A stretch of 48,351 nucleotides of DNA, taken from positions 1-48,351 of the forward strand of contig CALWNN010000064.1 in the NCBI GenBank assembly GCA_944382845.1, read 5' to 3'. Shown piece by piece: positions 16,436-25,374 of this stretch (position 1 is the stretch's first letter; every line of letters starts with the position of its first letter). Below the pieces are notes generated by a model. The model was not told where the DNA came from and searched no databases. It saw only the letters and a list, made by a program, of their open reading frames with translations. The DNA comes from an uncultured Clostridia bacterium (GTDB lineage: Bacteria; Bacillota; Clostridia; Oscillospirales; Ruminococcaceae). A program made the position numbers and the translations under genes.

Positions 16436-17875
16436 TTACAAATCATATTTCTTTTTTGTCTTAACCAGAATCACTCCGCAGGCAACAACAACTACAATCA
16501 GACTTACTGCTATTATAATACGTCTTGTTTCACTGTTTACCCTTGCTCTCATTTCCTCAAGACTCCCTGCATTTGTAACCAGGCTTTTGTCCTTGTCGTT
16601 TATGCTGTTATAACGCTCTTCCAGATCCTCTATCTTATCCTTATCGCCGATACCCACTCCGGAATTATAAAGCTTATATATTTCTTTGTCCAATTGGGTT
16701 ATCTCCTCACGAAGTTCCTCCGCCTTAGAAATAGCCGAACTTAACGCAATTTTAATAACATCATAATCATCAGGCTTTGCCTGCTCAAGGGTCTGTAAAA
16801 GTCTTTCAAGAGTTTTGATATCCGACGCATGAGTTTCAGTTGAAAACTGTCTGACAAGCTCTCTGTCTTCATTTGAAAATTCCAAAGCATTCGTCTCTTG
16901 TTCGTTATTAAATGTATACAGTCTTTCTCCGGCTTCGTATTTTTTCAAAGCCGCAATAGCAAGCAATGCTTGCTGTGTCGCCATACCGTTAATTTCAGAA
17001 TCTGATTTTACATGACAAAATCCCAGATCTTTAATTTCATATTTTAACATTGCGTCAACGACCGATATACCGTTTTTCACAAATCTTTCATCATTATCGG
17101 GATCAATTCCAACAGAGCAAAGCGCAATTACAGCCTGAGCGCAACTTTCACAGTTCTCAACTCCATAGCTCATAAAGCCGCCGTTTTCAAGCTGATTTTC
17201 CGATAAAAAGCTTACGGCCTTCTCTATTGTTTTACTTATTTTTTCTTCTTCTGCGTAGGGAGAAAGGGCGATAATCACCATGGCTGTCACATCAGGATCT
17301 CCCGAATTTCCGAAAAGAGTAAAGCCTCCGTCGTCAAGCTGGCTTTTAACAAGAGCGTCTACAAGTTCACGACGTTTGTCTTCTGACTCCACATTTGCGG
17401 CATCCATTGCTATTAATCCCCAGATATATGCAGAAAGCCCTTGTCGTTCGAAATCACGCAAGGTCACCCCGTCTTTTGCAATATTGATTCCGTCAATATC
17501 CGTCGGATCCCCTCCGCAAGCAAGATAAGCAAGGGTGATTCTGTGCCATTCGGTGGACTTGACAACATCAAGCTTGTTTTCAGTTTCATATTTTTGTATA
17601 ACGTAAGCTGAAAGAGCGGATCTGTACTTATCAAAATCTCCTTCAACTCCAAGTTGATTTAATGCGATAACAAGCCAATCAGACGATGGTGTTCCTGCTT
17701 TGTCGATAAATTCTTCAGAAAATGTTATCTCTTCGGTTTGTCCGAAAGCCCCATTCAACGCAGATTTTTCAGCGTTTTCAAGCTGCTCCTCATCAGCGGC
17801 AAAAGCACGTATTCCGCCAAAAGAAACTGTCAAGACCAACGTAAAAGCCAAAAGCTTAGTAAATAATTTGATCAT
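16436..17875 (-). CDS. Anchored surface protein with alpha/alpha-toroid (cyclase/intrinsic-factor-like) fold
   Basis: A 479-residue exported protein: signal peptide (residues 1-26, ending GGIRAFA), a helical toroid domain (~50-325), a coiled-coil stalk (~375-445) and a C-terminal membrane span (IIIAVSLIVVVVACGVIL) with basic tail. The toroid shows prenyltransferase/squalene-cyclase-type repeats: QLDDGGFTLFGNSGDPDVTA, QLENGGFMSYGVENCESCAQ and a LGFCHVK variant. No DxDD cyclase motif is seen, so it is more likely a binding protein than an enzyme. Intrinsic factor and transcobalamin alpha domains share this fold. Its start codon sits directly at the stop of the NaPRT gene. Confidence 0.83.
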   Translation of the reverse strand: MIKLFTKLLAFTLVLTVSFGGIRAFAADEEQLENAEKSALNGAFGQTEEITFSEEFIDKAGTPSSDWLVIALNQLGVEGDFDKYRSALSAYVIQKYETENKLDVVKSTEWHRITLAYLACGGDPTDIDGINIAKDGVTLRDFERQGLSAYIWGLIAMDAANVESEDKRRELVDALVKSQLDDGGFTLFGNSGDPDVTAMVIIALSPYAEEEKISKTIEKAVSFLSENQLENGGFMSYGVENCESCAQAVIALCSVGIDPDNDERFVKNGISVVDAMLKYEIKDLGFCHVKSDSEINGMATQQALLAIAALKKYEAGERLYTFNNEQETNALEFSNEDRELVRQFSTETHASDIKTLERLLQTLEQAKPDDYDVIKIALSSAISKAEELREEITQLDKEIYKLYNSGVGIGDKDKIEDLEERYNSINDKDKSLVTNAGSLEEMRARVNSETRRIIIAVSLIVVVVACGVILVKTKKKYDL

Positions 17876-17876
17876 A

Positions 17877-19307
17877 TCAGCCTTTCAGCCTTTCTAACAT
17901 CTCCGTTTTCTTCTTCCAAAGCTTAACAGACAGGTCAACATAATAAGAATGTGGATTTTCAAATCTTTTCACCTCGTCCCAAAGAGTGTCAAGCTGTTCA
18001 GCGCAGTATTGTTGAATTTCTTCAATTTCAGGAAGCTTATAAACCAGCTTTCCGTTTCTGAAAACAGGCACCTGAAGTTCTTTAGCAACAAAATTTTCAA
18101 TAGTCTTGGTTTTCCACACTGCAAACTGGTCGAAAATCTGCAAGGGTTTAGTTTCATCAATTATTTCGTCATGAATGCAGATATAGTCTGCAATCGCTTT
18201 ACCGCTTTCCTTATCAAAAATTCTGTATACCTTTTTAAAATGTGGGTTGGTTATCTTGCCTATATTCTCGCTAACCTTGATTTTAGGCACAATAACGCCG
18301 TTTTCTTCAACTGCCGCAAGCTTATACACTCCGCCGAATACAGGAGAACTGCTTGCGGTGATAAGTCTTTCCCCAACTCCGAAGGTGTCTATCTTTGCGT
18401 CCTGCATCATCAGGTCACGGATAAGATATTCGTCAAGAGAATTTGAAGCTGTTATCTTACAGCAGGAAAGTCCTGCATCATCAAGCATTTTACGTGCTTT
18501 TTTAGAAAGATATGAAATATCCCCCGAATCAAGACGAATAGCAAAATCAGTTATACCTTGTGGAACAAGAACCTCTTTAAAAACTTTAATTGCGTTAGGA
18601 ACACCGCTTTTAAGAGTATTATAGGTATCAACAAGAAGTGTAGCTCCGTGAGGATAGCTTTCACAGTAGGTCTTAAAAGCTTCGTACTCGCTGTCAAACA
18701 TCTGAACCCACGAATGAGCCATGGTTCCACCGGCAGGAACGCCAAAAAGCCTATCTGTAAGCGTGCATGCTGTTCCCTTGCAACCGCCTATAAAGGCAGC
18801 TCTTGCGCCGATAGTTGCGCCATCAGCGCCCTGGGCACGTCTTGAACCAAATTCAAGAACAGTTCTTCCCTGTGAAGCCCTGACGATACGGCTTGCCTTT
18901 GTTGCAATCAAGGATTGATGATTAAATTGCAAAAGCAAAAATGTTTCAATAAGCTGAGCCTCAATTGCAGGAGCCCTTACGGTAATTACCGGCTCGTGAG
19001 GAAAGATAGGAGTTCCTTCCGGAACAGCATAGATATCCCCTGTGAATTTGAAATCTTTCAGATAGGAAAGAAAACCCTCGTCAAAAATGCCTTTATTCCG
19101 CAGAAAATCAATATCATCGTCTGTAAATTGAAGTTTCTGAATATACTCGCATATTTGTTCAAGCCCCGCAAAAACAGCATAACCGCCTCCGTCGGGAACA
19201 GAGCGGAAAAACACATCAAAATAAGTTATCTTATTTGACAAGCCATTTTTGAAATATCCGTTTGACATTGTAAGCTCATAGAAGTCGCAAAGTAAAGTAT
19301 GATTCAT
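17877..19307 (-). CDS. pncB: Nicotinate phosphoribosyltransferase
   Basis: Makes nicotinate mononucleotide from nicotinate and PRPP in NAD salvage. 476 residues, the usual length. N-terminus LLCDFYELTMSNGYF, then FGSRRAQGADGATIGARAAF with the phosphate-binding region, SHAWVQMF, and IRLDSGDISYLSKKARKM. It is the first gene of the operon, and its stop abuts the start of the toroid protein gene. Nicotinate mononucleotide is also the donor CobT uses to activate cobamide lower ligands, which may or may not explain the linkage. Confidence 0.95.
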   Translation of the reverse strand: MNHTLLCDFYELTMSNGYFKNGLSNKITYFDVFFRSVPDGGGYAVFAGLEQICEYIQKLQFTDDDIDFLRNKGIFDEGFLSYLKDFKFTGDIYAVPEGTPIFPHEPVITVRAPAIEAQLIETFLLLQFNHQSLIATKASRIVRASQGRTVLEFGSRRAQGADGATIGARAAFIGGCKGTACTLTDRLFGVPAGGTMAHSWVQMFDSEYEAFKTYCESYPHGATLLVDTYNTLKSGVPNAIKVFKEVLVPQGITDFAIRLDSGDISYLSKKARKMLDDAGLSCCKITASNSLDEYLIRDLMMQDAKIDTFGVGERLITASSSPVFGGVYKLAAVEENGVIVPKIKVSENIGKITNPHFKKVYRIFDKESGKAIADYICIHDEIIDETKPLQIFDQFAVWKTKTIENFVAKELQVPVFRNGKLVYKLPEIEEIQQYCAEQLDTLWDEVKRFENPHSYYVDLSVKLWKKKTEMLERLKG

Positions 19308-19351
19308 AATCCACCTCGAATAGAAAGATAATATTTTACAAATGTTTATTT

Positions 19352-19522
19352 AAATCGGAGCAAAGCGTTGATAATTACATCTCCTTCGGAGCTATACATC
19401 TCTTTCAGAGCTGTGCTTAATCACGTTGCGACGATTGTAATCTGTCGCTGACTGCAGCAAGCTGCAGATAGGAGGCCGACCTGCTGAATAATCAGCATGG
19501 GGACATCGGCGACTTAGTTATA
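19352..19522 (+). repeat. Intergenic modular repeat A, copy 3
   Basis: Starts TAAATCGGAGCAAAGCG and ends ACATCGGCGAC then TTAGTTATA. It contains CTTAATCACGTTGCGACGAT, a replaced middle hairpin (CTGCAG-CAAG-CTGCAG) and the TGCTGA/TCAGCA stem. GTCGCTGA pairs with TCGGCGAC through a G-U. It occupies the 5' flank of the NaPRT operon on the minus strand. The flanks GTTTATT and AATAAAC are mutual inverted repeats. Confidence 0.85.
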
Positions 19523-19592
19523 ATAAACGATAATAAACGTTCTGCGTTTATTATACCATAGATTCATTTCTGTTGCAACCTGAATAAAGCAA

Positions 19593-19625
19593 AAAGGACT
19601 TCTTTTTTGAAGTCCGAAGTCCTTT
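19593..19625. terminator. Hairpin, possible bidirectional terminator
   Basis: AAAGGACTTC / GAAGTCCTTT, a 10-bp perfect stem with a T-rich loop. Confidence 0.6.
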
Positions 19626-19659
19626 AAGCCGAAATGGGTATGTTATTTTAAGAGGAATG

Positions 19660-19689
19660 TTTTGTAGTTAGCTTAAACTAACTACAAAA
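19660..19689. terminator. Hairpin, possible bidirectional terminator
   Basis: TTTTGTAGTTAG / CTAACTACAAAA, a perfect 12-bp stem with loop CTTAAA. It is the second of three stems between the NaPRT operon and the surface-protein gene. Confidence 0.65.
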
Positions 19690-19734
19690 AGTATAACACA
19701 TCAAATTGCATTTGTCAACACTTTTTCAAAAAAT

Positions 19735-19761
19735 AAAGAGTCCGCAAAGTGCGAACTCTTT
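19735..19761 (-). terminator. Terminator of the VPATG surface protein gene
   Basis: AAAGAGT-CGCA / TGCG-ACTCTTT stem about 20 bases past the stop codon, followed on the minus strand by ATTTTTTG. Confidence 0.8.
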
Positions 19762-19781
19762 AATATATGTAATTAAATTAA

Positions 19782-21095
19782 TTACTTTCTCTTCTTTGTT
19801 GCAACTACAGCAGCAGCAGCAAAAGCAACTCCGCCGAGAGCTACAGCAACACCTGTTGCAGGAACTTCGTCCTTGTCAGTAGCAGGTTCTTCTGTCGCAG
19901 GCTCTTCTGTTGTAGGTTCTTCAGGTGTTGTACCCTGATTCTGGAGAGCTTCTTCAAGCTGAGCTTCGAGTTCAGCCTTTTCAGCTTCAAGAGCAGCGAT
20001 CTGATCCTGGAGATCCTTTATTGTAGCAGCGTCAGTTTCATTCTGAGCGAGAGCTTCTTCAAGCTGAGCCTTAAGGTCAGCAATTTCCTGATCCTTCTTG
20101 TTAAGCTGTTCAGCTGTTGCAGCGTCATAAGCAGCGATAGCATCGTTAAGTGCCTTCTTTGCAGCGTCAAGATCAGCGCTTACCTTTTCTACAGCAGCCT
20201 TAGCAGCAGCAAATGCTTCTGTATCGGCAACGTCACCATCCTGAAGAGCGTCGAATGCAGCCTGAGCAGCAGCAAGCTCGTCAGCAAGAGCATCAATTTC
20301 TTCAGCAGCAGCGTCAGCCTGAGCAAGAATATCCTTAGCATTTGTAAGAGCCTCAGCAGCAGCGTTCATATCAGCAATTGTATCTGATACTGTAAGTTTT
20401 CCGATTTCAGCCTGAAGTGCAGCAAGGGCATCAGCAGCAGCTTCTTCTCTTGCAACTTTATTCATAGCAGCAGTATATTCAGCTTGAACATATACCTCTG
20501 TAGCAGCCTCGTCAATGAGAGCTATAGAAGAACCATCATCAAAGTTAATGGTAAACTCAGTAATATCAATTGACGGATTTGATCCCCACCAATATCCAAA
20601 CTGTATTGGACCTGCATTAATCATCTGTCCATATGTTTCACTTTCCACATCTTCATCAAGAATAAGGAATGGTGTTTCTGTTCCCTCAGGAAGTTCATAC
20701 GTAAACGAATACGGAGTATCTACAGAACCACCTTCAGCAACTTCTGCCCAACCTATTGAAATTTCATCAGTACCGTCACCAGCACAGTCAATCTGTGTCC
20801 ATGTATCTCCAGCCTGAATACCGATTCCGAATCCGCCGCCAAACCAGCCTTCGCCCCAATTTCCTGTGGATGGCTTAATTGTAAAATCAATAGATGCTAC
20901 ATTTGCATCAATAACTCCTTCAAATGCAGCAAGCTCAACCTGAACCATATTGGTGCCATTCGTATCCAATGTGATCGGAGCATACTTTGGAAGTCCGGCG
21001 ATTTCTTCAGCGCTTCCTGTTACTGCAAAAGCAGATAAAAGAGAAGCAGAAAGAGCGCCAGCCGAAAGAACGGCTAAAACTTTTTTCATTTTCAT
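19782..21095 (-). CDS. Sortase-anchored surface protein with CBM-like and coiled-coil domains
   Basis: A 437-residue exported protein. Signal peptide at residues 1-29. Residues ~38-200 form a beta-rich domain with many Trp/Tyr (NWGEGWFGGGFGIGI, FGYWWGSNPSIDI), resembling carbohydrate-binding modules of ruminococci. Residues ~205-385 are Ala/Glu-rich coiled coil, followed by a TTEEPATEEPATE linker, sorting motif VPATG, a hydrophobic stretch and KKRK. AGGAGG precedes the first ATG; a second ATG two codons later is also possible. A binding role towards a polysaccharide is inference. Confidence 0.8.
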   Translation of the reverse strand: MKMKKVLAVLSAGALSASLLSAFAVTGSAEEIAGLPKYAPITLDTNGTNMVQVELAAFEGVIDANVASIDFTIKPSTGNWGEGWFGGGFGIGIQAGDTWTQIDCAGDGTDEISIGWAEVAEGGSVDTPYSFTYELPEGTETPFLILDEDVESETYGQMINAGPIQFGYWWGSNPSIDITEFTINFDDGSSIALIDEAATEVYVQAEYTAAMNKVAREEAAADALAALQAEIGKLTVSDTIADMNAAAEALTNAKDILAQADAAAEEIDALADELAAAQAAFDALQDGDVADTEAFAAAKAAVEKVSADLDAAKKALNDAIAAYDAATAEQLNKKDQEIADLKAQLEEALAQNETDAATIKDLQDQIAALEAEKAELEAQLEEALQNQGTTPEEPTTEEPATEEPATDKDEVPATGVAVALGGVAFAAAAVVATKKRK

Positions 21096-21257
21096 TTTTT
21101 ATTATCCTCCTTAAAACAGTTTATCCTAACAATTTAGAATATATTGTAATTGTATTGTATCATATTAATAAATAAATTACAATGTACTTTTTTCACAAAA
21201 GATTATCACCTTTTTATAACATATTGCACATATTATTATTTTCATCATATAAGAAAA

Positions 21258-22001
21258 TCAGTCTTCTTCCTCTTCTTCTGGCATATCCCAATTATGATAT
21301 ACATTCTGCACATCGTCGTTGTCTTCAAGAGCGTCAAGGAGAAGATTCATCTTTCTTATAGCTTCCTCGTCCTCAAGCTTTGTGTATGTTGAAGGAATCT
21401 GCATAACTTCAGCAGAAACGACCTTATAGCCGAGACCTCTGAGAGTTTCTGCAGCGGAAGAAAGGTCATTCGGGGCAGTTTCAACTTCAATTTCATCGTC
21501 CTCGACCTTGAAATCCGCAGCACCCGCTTCAAAGCAGTCCTCCATTATCTTGTCCTCATCCTGACCCTCGTTTTCAATAACGATAATGCCTTTCTGGCTG
21601 AACATAAACGAAACACAACCGCTTGTTCCGAGGTTTCCGCCGAATTTGTCAAAATAGTGACGGATGTCTCCGGCAGTACGGTTTTTGTTATCGGTAAGAC
21701 ACTCAACGATAACCGCAACTCCGCTTGGTCCATAACCCTCGTAAACGTTGTTTTCATAGTTGTTCTTGTCCCCGTCGCCGGCAGCCTTTTTAATAACTCT
21801 GTCGATGTTATCGTTAGGAACATTGTTTGATTTTGCCTTTGCAATAAGGTCGCGAAGCTTTGCGTTATTGTTAGGGTCGGCTCCTCCCTCCTTAACAGCA
21901 ACCGTTATCTCACGTCCGATTTTTGTAAAGATTTTCGCCTTTACAGCATCCGTTGCCTCTTTTTTTCTTTTGATATTTGCCCATTTTGAATGTCCTGACA
22001 T
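21258..22001 (-). CDS. yebC: YebC/PmpR-family protein
   Basis: A 247-residue protein with the family's N-terminus MSGHSKWANIKRKKEATDA and FTKIGREITVAVKEGGADP, the three-domain YebC length, and an acidic C-terminal tail (PEEEEED). Family members are described as transcriptional regulators or, more recently, as ribosome-associated translation factors for proline-rich stretches. Here it is encoded 41 bases downstream of a flavodoxin gene and is probably the last gene of the obg region transcript. Confidence 0.95.
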   Translation of the reverse strand: MSGHSKWANIKRKKEATDAVKAKIFTKIGREITVAVKEGGADPNNNAKLRDLIAKAKSNNVPNDNIDRVIKKAAGDGDKNNYENNVYEGYGPSGVAVIVECLTDNKNRTAGDIRHYFDKFGGNLGTSGCVSFMFSQKGIIVIENEGQDEDKIMEDCFEAGAADFKVEDDEIEVETAPNDLSSAAETLRGLGYKVVSAEVMQIPSTYTKLEDEEAIRKMNLLLDALEDNDDVQNVYHNWDMPEEEEED

Positions 22002-22042
22002 TCATATACCACCTTTCAGAATTTTGCTTAGTATAAATCGTT

Positions 22043-22474
22043 TTAAACAATTGCTTCCAGTCGTCCCACAGCGTCCTTGACAAATCCCACCGCTTCTTTT
22101 ATATCGTTTTCGTTAGGTCTTTTGAAATTCATGAACAAAAAGCTTGCCGGAACAGAAGTACGGTCGAAAATTTCAATACCCTTATCTTCAAAAATCTTTT
22201 CAATTCCGGTTTTGCTGTAATTTCCGGAAGTGCTTGACATAACAAGGATAGCCCTTGAAACCCCGGTCTTTTCAATTCCTTTAAGATAGCTTGCCATTTC
22301 GTCGCTTAATTTTCCACCGTATATTCCGCATACAACAACCAGAACATCTGCATACAGCAAGTCGGGGGATTCATTTTTAACGTTAACCGGAGTTACTTCA
22401 AACTCAGCTCCCAAAGCTTTTGCGATTTTTTTCGAATGTCCTGTCATTGTGGAATAACAAATTGATATTTTCAT
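22043..22474 (-). CDS. Flavodoxin-like protein
   Basis: A 143-residue flavoprotein. The N-terminal ICYSTMTGHSKKIAKALG is the FMN phosphate-binding loop (T/S-x-T-G-x-[ST/H]); VVCGIYGGKLSDEM and LVMSSTSGNYSKTG provide the isoalloxazine-contacting loops. It sits 2 bases after mrnC and 41 before yebC. The partner electron donor or acceptor is not evident. Confidence 0.85.
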   Translation of the reverse strand: MKISICYSTMTGHSKKIAKALGAEFEVTPVNVKNESPDLLYADVLVVVCGIYGGKLSDEMASYLKGIEKTGVSRAILVMSSTSGNYSKTGIEKIFEDKGIEIFDRTSVPASFLFMNFKRPNENDIKEAVGFVKDAVGRLEAIV

Positions 22475-22476
22475 TT

Positions 22477-22899
22477 TTATTCCTCCTTGTTGTTATCGTC
22501 CGGAATATTCCATATCACTTCAAAAAGTTCCTCCGCCCTTTTATCTTGTCCGGAAAGATGAAGGTAGCCAAAAAGGCACTCCAGGGATGTCGCCGCTCTG
22601 TATTCTGCAACTGTAGAGTGCTTTGGAACGGAAATTCCGCTTGCGTTTCGTCCGCGTCTTAAAATATCAAGCTCTTCTTCCGAAAGCAAGGGTTTTACTA
22701 TCTCCACAGCCTTTGCCTGAAATTCTGCCCGAACCTTTTTTACCGACAGATTATGAAGCTTTGACACAGGCATATTTCCAATAAGCATAAGTCTTTCCCT
22801 GACCATTTTTTCATATACAACATCGCCCATGAAAGCAAGGCAAAGGGGAGAATAGCTATTGATTTGTCTTTTGTCTAAATTAAATTCCGTTTTTTTCAC
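22477..22899 (-). CDS. mrnC: Mini-ribonuclease III
   Basis: A 140-residue RNase III-fold enzyme without the dsRNA-binding domain; in Firmicutes it matures 23S rRNA. The catalytic signature is near the N-terminus (LAFMGDVVYEKMVRERLM), and the second acidic cluster is YRAATSLECLFGYLHL. Encoded between obg and the flavodoxin gene; the stop codon is 2 bases from the next ATG, suggesting coupling. Confidence 0.94.
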   Translation of the reverse strand: MKKTEFNLDKRQINSYSPLCLAFMGDVVYEKMVRERLMLIGNMPVSKLHNLSVKKVRAEFQAKAVEIVKPLLSEEELDILRRGRNASGISVPKHSTVAEYRAATSLECLFGYLHLSGQDKRAEELFEVIWNIPDDNNKEE

Positions 22900-22955
22900 C
22901 CCCGGACACTAAACACAAATTAATTGTATCACAATACAGATTTATTTTCAACCGG

Positions 22956-24233
22956 TTAGTTTACAAATTCAAATTCATAATCAAAGATAGAAACTATGTC
23001 TCCTTCTTCAATTCCCATCTCAAGAAGCTTGTCTATGATTCCGGAAGTCCTCAGCACCCTCTGGAAATACTGGAGGCTTGAATAGTCCTCCATGTTGACG
23101 CTTCTTAAAATATCCCAAAGCCACGGCGCTTCAACAAAGTAAACTCCGTCATCGACTGTCACTTCAAAACTCTTGTCATGAATTAGCTTCTGTTCCATTT
23201 CGGCAACAGTCACAGGCTGAGCCTCAAATTTTTTAACGGGAGGAAGCTTGCTCAGTTCCCCGGCAACAGCGAGCATAAGTTCTCTTGTTCCCTGAGTTGT
23301 TGCGGCAGAAATTTCATAAAAAGGAAGTCCTTTTTCCTCGATAAATTTTCTAAGCCTTTCAAGCCTTTCAGGGTCTGCCATATCACATTTGTTTGCCGCA
23401 ACTATCTGAGGAGCCTTTGCAAGCTCAGGAGAAAATCCCTCAAGCTCACGGTTTATGATATCAAAGTCATCGCAAACGTCTCTTCCCTCTATTTCCGAAG
23501 CGTCAAGGACGTGCAATATAAGTCTGCATCTCTCAACGTGTCTTAAAAATTCGTGTCCGAGTCCTGCGCCTTCGCTTGCTCCCTCGATAAGTCCGGGAAT
23601 ATCCGCCATTACAAATGAGTGTTCCTCATCTGTTTTTACAACCCCAAGAACAGGAGTAAGTGTGGTGAAATGATAGTTTGCGATCTTTGGCTTTGCCGCA
23701 GAAACAACTGAAATAAGCGTTGATTTTCCCACGTTGGGAAATCCTACAAGTCCCACGTCGGCAAGAAGCTTGAGTTCAAGCACAAGATCAAATTCCTCAC
23801 CACGGAATCCGGGTTTTGCAAATTTAGGTATCTGTCTTGTGGAAGTGGCAAAATGAGCGTTTCCTCTTCCGCCTTTTCCCCCTCTTGCGATTATAACAGG
23901 CTCATAATCGGAAAGATCCGCCAGAATCCTTCCCGTATTGGCTTCCTTGACAACAGTCCCCATCGGAACTTTGACAACAAGATCAGGCGCTCCTCTTCCT
24001 GAAGAATTCTTTGACGAACCGTTCTGTCCTTTTTCCGCAACATATTTCCTTTTATATCTAAAATCGATCAGATTGGATAGGTTATCGTCAACTACAAATA
24101 CAACATTTCCGCCCTTTCCTCCATCACCGCCGTCAGGTCCTCCTGCCGCAATATACTTTTCACGATGAAACGATACCGCACCATCGCCGCCGTCCCCTGC
24201 TTTTACGTAAATTTTCGCCTTGTCTACAAACAT
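22956..24233 (-). CDS. obg: GTPase Obg/CgtA
   Basis: Ribosome-associated essential GTPase of 425 residues. The glycine-rich Obg domain occupies ~1-155 (GGDGAVSFHREKY, GGDGGKGGNV), and the G domain ~158-330 has GFPNVGKSTLI, DIPGLIEGAS and AANKCD. The C-terminal OCT domain follows. I start at ATG 24233 because AGGAG lies 8 bases upstream and MFVDKAKIYVKAGDGG is the family N-terminus; an in-frame ATG six codons earlier is less likely. Confidence 0.95.
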   Translation of the reverse strand: MFVDKAKIYVKAGDGGDGAVSFHREKYIAAGGPDGGDGGKGGNVVFVVDDNLSNLIDFRYKRKYVAEKGQNGSSKNSSGRGAPDLVVKVPMGTVVKEANTGRILADLSDYEPVIIARGGKGGRGNAHFATSTRQIPKFAKPGFRGEEFDLVLELKLLADVGLVGFPNVGKSTLISVVSAAKPKIANYHFTTLTPVLGVVKTDEEHSFVMADIPGLIEGASEGAGLGHEFLRHVERCRLILHVLDASEIEGRDVCDDFDIINRELEGFSPELAKAPQIVAANKCDMADPERLERLRKFIEEKGLPFYEISAATTQGTRELMLAVAGELSKLPPVKKFEAQPVTVAEMEQKLIHDKSFEVTVDDGVYFVEAPWLWDILRSVNMEDYSSLQYFQRVLRTSGIIDKLLEMGIEEGDIVSIFDYEFEFVN

Positions 24234-24259
24234 TTTCACATCTCCTTTCACAACAAAAC

Positions 24260-24285
24260 AACCCCAAGCTTAAAGCTCAGGGTTT
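24260..24285 (-). terminator. Attenuator-like hairpin between rpmA and obg
   Basis: AACCC-AGCTT / AAGCT-GGGTT stem in the 74-base gap, followed on the minus strand by GTTTTGTTGTG. Probably partial termination of the ribosomal protein transcript. Confidence 0.55.
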
Positions 24286-24307
24286 TGCAAGCGGTTTATT
24301 AAGCTTT

Positions 24308-24592
24308 TTAAGCTTCCTTAGCGTATACAGAAACCTTTTTTCTGTCTCTGCCGTATCTTTCAAATTTTACAACGCCGTCAACTGTTGCAAAAAGTGTGTC
24401 GTCAGAACCCTTTCCTACGTTTACGCCAGGGTGAATGTGAGTTCCTCTCTGTCTTACAAGAATGTTTCCTGCAAGTACATACTGTCCATCTGCTCTCTTA
24501 ACTCCAAGTCTCTTAGCCTCTGAGTCACGTCCGTTCTTTGTAGAACCCATTCCCTTTTTATGAGCAAAGAACTGCATACTGATTCTTAACAT
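24308..24592 (-). CDS. rpmA: Ribosomal protein bL27
   Basis: Large-subunit protein near the peptidyl-transferase centre, 94 residues. It begins [18 protein letters not shown], the Firmicutes form whose first nine residues (ending QFF) must be cut by Prp to expose AHKKG. The rest ([29 protein letters not shown]) is canonical. It lies directly after the prp gene, which encodes that protease. Confidence 0.97.
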   Translation of the reverse strand: MLRISMQFFAHKKGMGSTKNGRDSEAKRLGVKRADGQYVLAGNILVRQRGTHIHPGVNVGKGSDDTLFATVDGVVKFERYGRDRKKVSVYAKEA

Positions 24593-24621
24593 TTATAACA
24601 CCTCCGTATAGATATGTGTTT

Positions 24622-24960
24622 TTACGTTCCGGACAAGCCTTTGCCTGCCCCTCCTGTTCTGATTTCAATGCTTCCCGGAAATTCCTCGGCAATACATTCA
24701 AGCTGCATTGCAAGCCCCTTAATGAGCTTCTCTCCGTTTTCATCTTCCTTTTGAGAAAGAAAAAGCATTATCTTGTTTTCTTCCGCGCTGACTTCAGCGT
24801 CAACAGCAAAAATCTCTGTTACCATGTTGCAGGTCATCATTACCGCCGATGATACCGCCGCACAGCAGATATCTTCTCCTGCCTGAGCGTATCCCGCATG
24901 ACCTGAAATCTTAAATCCGAGGAACTTCTCCTCGCTTTTAATAAATTCGGCAATAATCAT
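24622..24960 (-). CDS. prp: Ribosomal-processing cysteine protease Prp
   Basis: A 112-residue protease that removes the N-terminal extension of L27. The catalytic pair is visible: His21 in ISGHAGYA and Cys33 in EDICCAAVS, at the His22/Cys34 spacing known from S. aureus Prp. The gene is sandwiched between rplU (9 bases) and rpmA (29 bases), the standard Firmicutes order. Confidence 0.95.
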   Translation of the reverse strand: MIIAEFIKSEEKFLGFKISGHAGYAQAGEDICCAAVSSAVMMTCNMVTEIFAVDAEVSAEENKIMLFLSQKEDENGEKLIKGLAMQLECIAEEFPGSIEIRTGGAGKGLSGT

Positions 24961-24969
24961 TTTATGCTA

Positions 24970-25281
24970 TTATGCGTTGATAGCTTCGATTCTTACCTGA
25001 GTGTAGGGCTGTCTGTGACCCTGCTTCTTCTTTTCACCCTTCTTAGGCTTGTAAGTGAAAACAGTGATCTTCTTTGCCTTTCCGTTCTTGAGGACCTTAG
25101 CCGATACTGTTGCACCCTCAACGTAAGGAGTTCCCACATTGATAGCATTGTCCTTATTTACAGCGATAACCTTGTCAAAGGTAACTGTATCCTCTGCGTT
25201 TACATCAAGCTTTTCAATGAAAACAACATCGCCTTCGTTTACCTGATACTGCTTTCCGCCTGTTTCGATAATTGCGTACAT
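24970..25281 (-). CDS. rplU: Ribosomal protein bL21
   Basis: A 103-residue 50S protein starting [20 protein letters not shown] and ending with the basic [14 protein letters not shown] tail. First gene of the rplU-prp-rpmA-obg cluster. A structured leader and a strong promoter lie upstream (25282-25403). Confidence 0.97.
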   Translation of the reverse strand: MYAIIETGGKQYQVNEGDVVFIEKLDVNAEDTVTFDKVIAVNKDNAINVGTPYVEGATVSAKVLKNGKAKKITVFTYKPKKGEKKKQGHRQPYTQVRIEAINA

Positions 25282-25368
25282 TCTTATAATGCACCTGCCT
25301 TTTCTTTAAATCTCGCTACTGCCGGCGTGAAGAAAATCTTCAGCTTTCATTAGCCGGAAATATGCGGC
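25282..25368 (-). ncRNA. Putative L21 leader (5' UTR structure)
   Basis: The transcript start predicted from the promoter leaves ~87 bases before rplU. Within them CCGGC pairs with GCCGG around an inner GAAGA/TCTTC hairpin. Firmicutes rplU genes commonly carry an autoregulatory L21 leader; I cannot confirm the Rfam match by eye. Confidence 0.45.
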
Positions 25369-25374
25369 TTATAT

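Noticed and set aside
19308-19781. Cobalamin riboswitch upstream of the NaPRT / ECF operon
   Set aside because: The gap contains repeat A and three simple hairpins; I could not find the cobalamin-box consensus on the minus strand.
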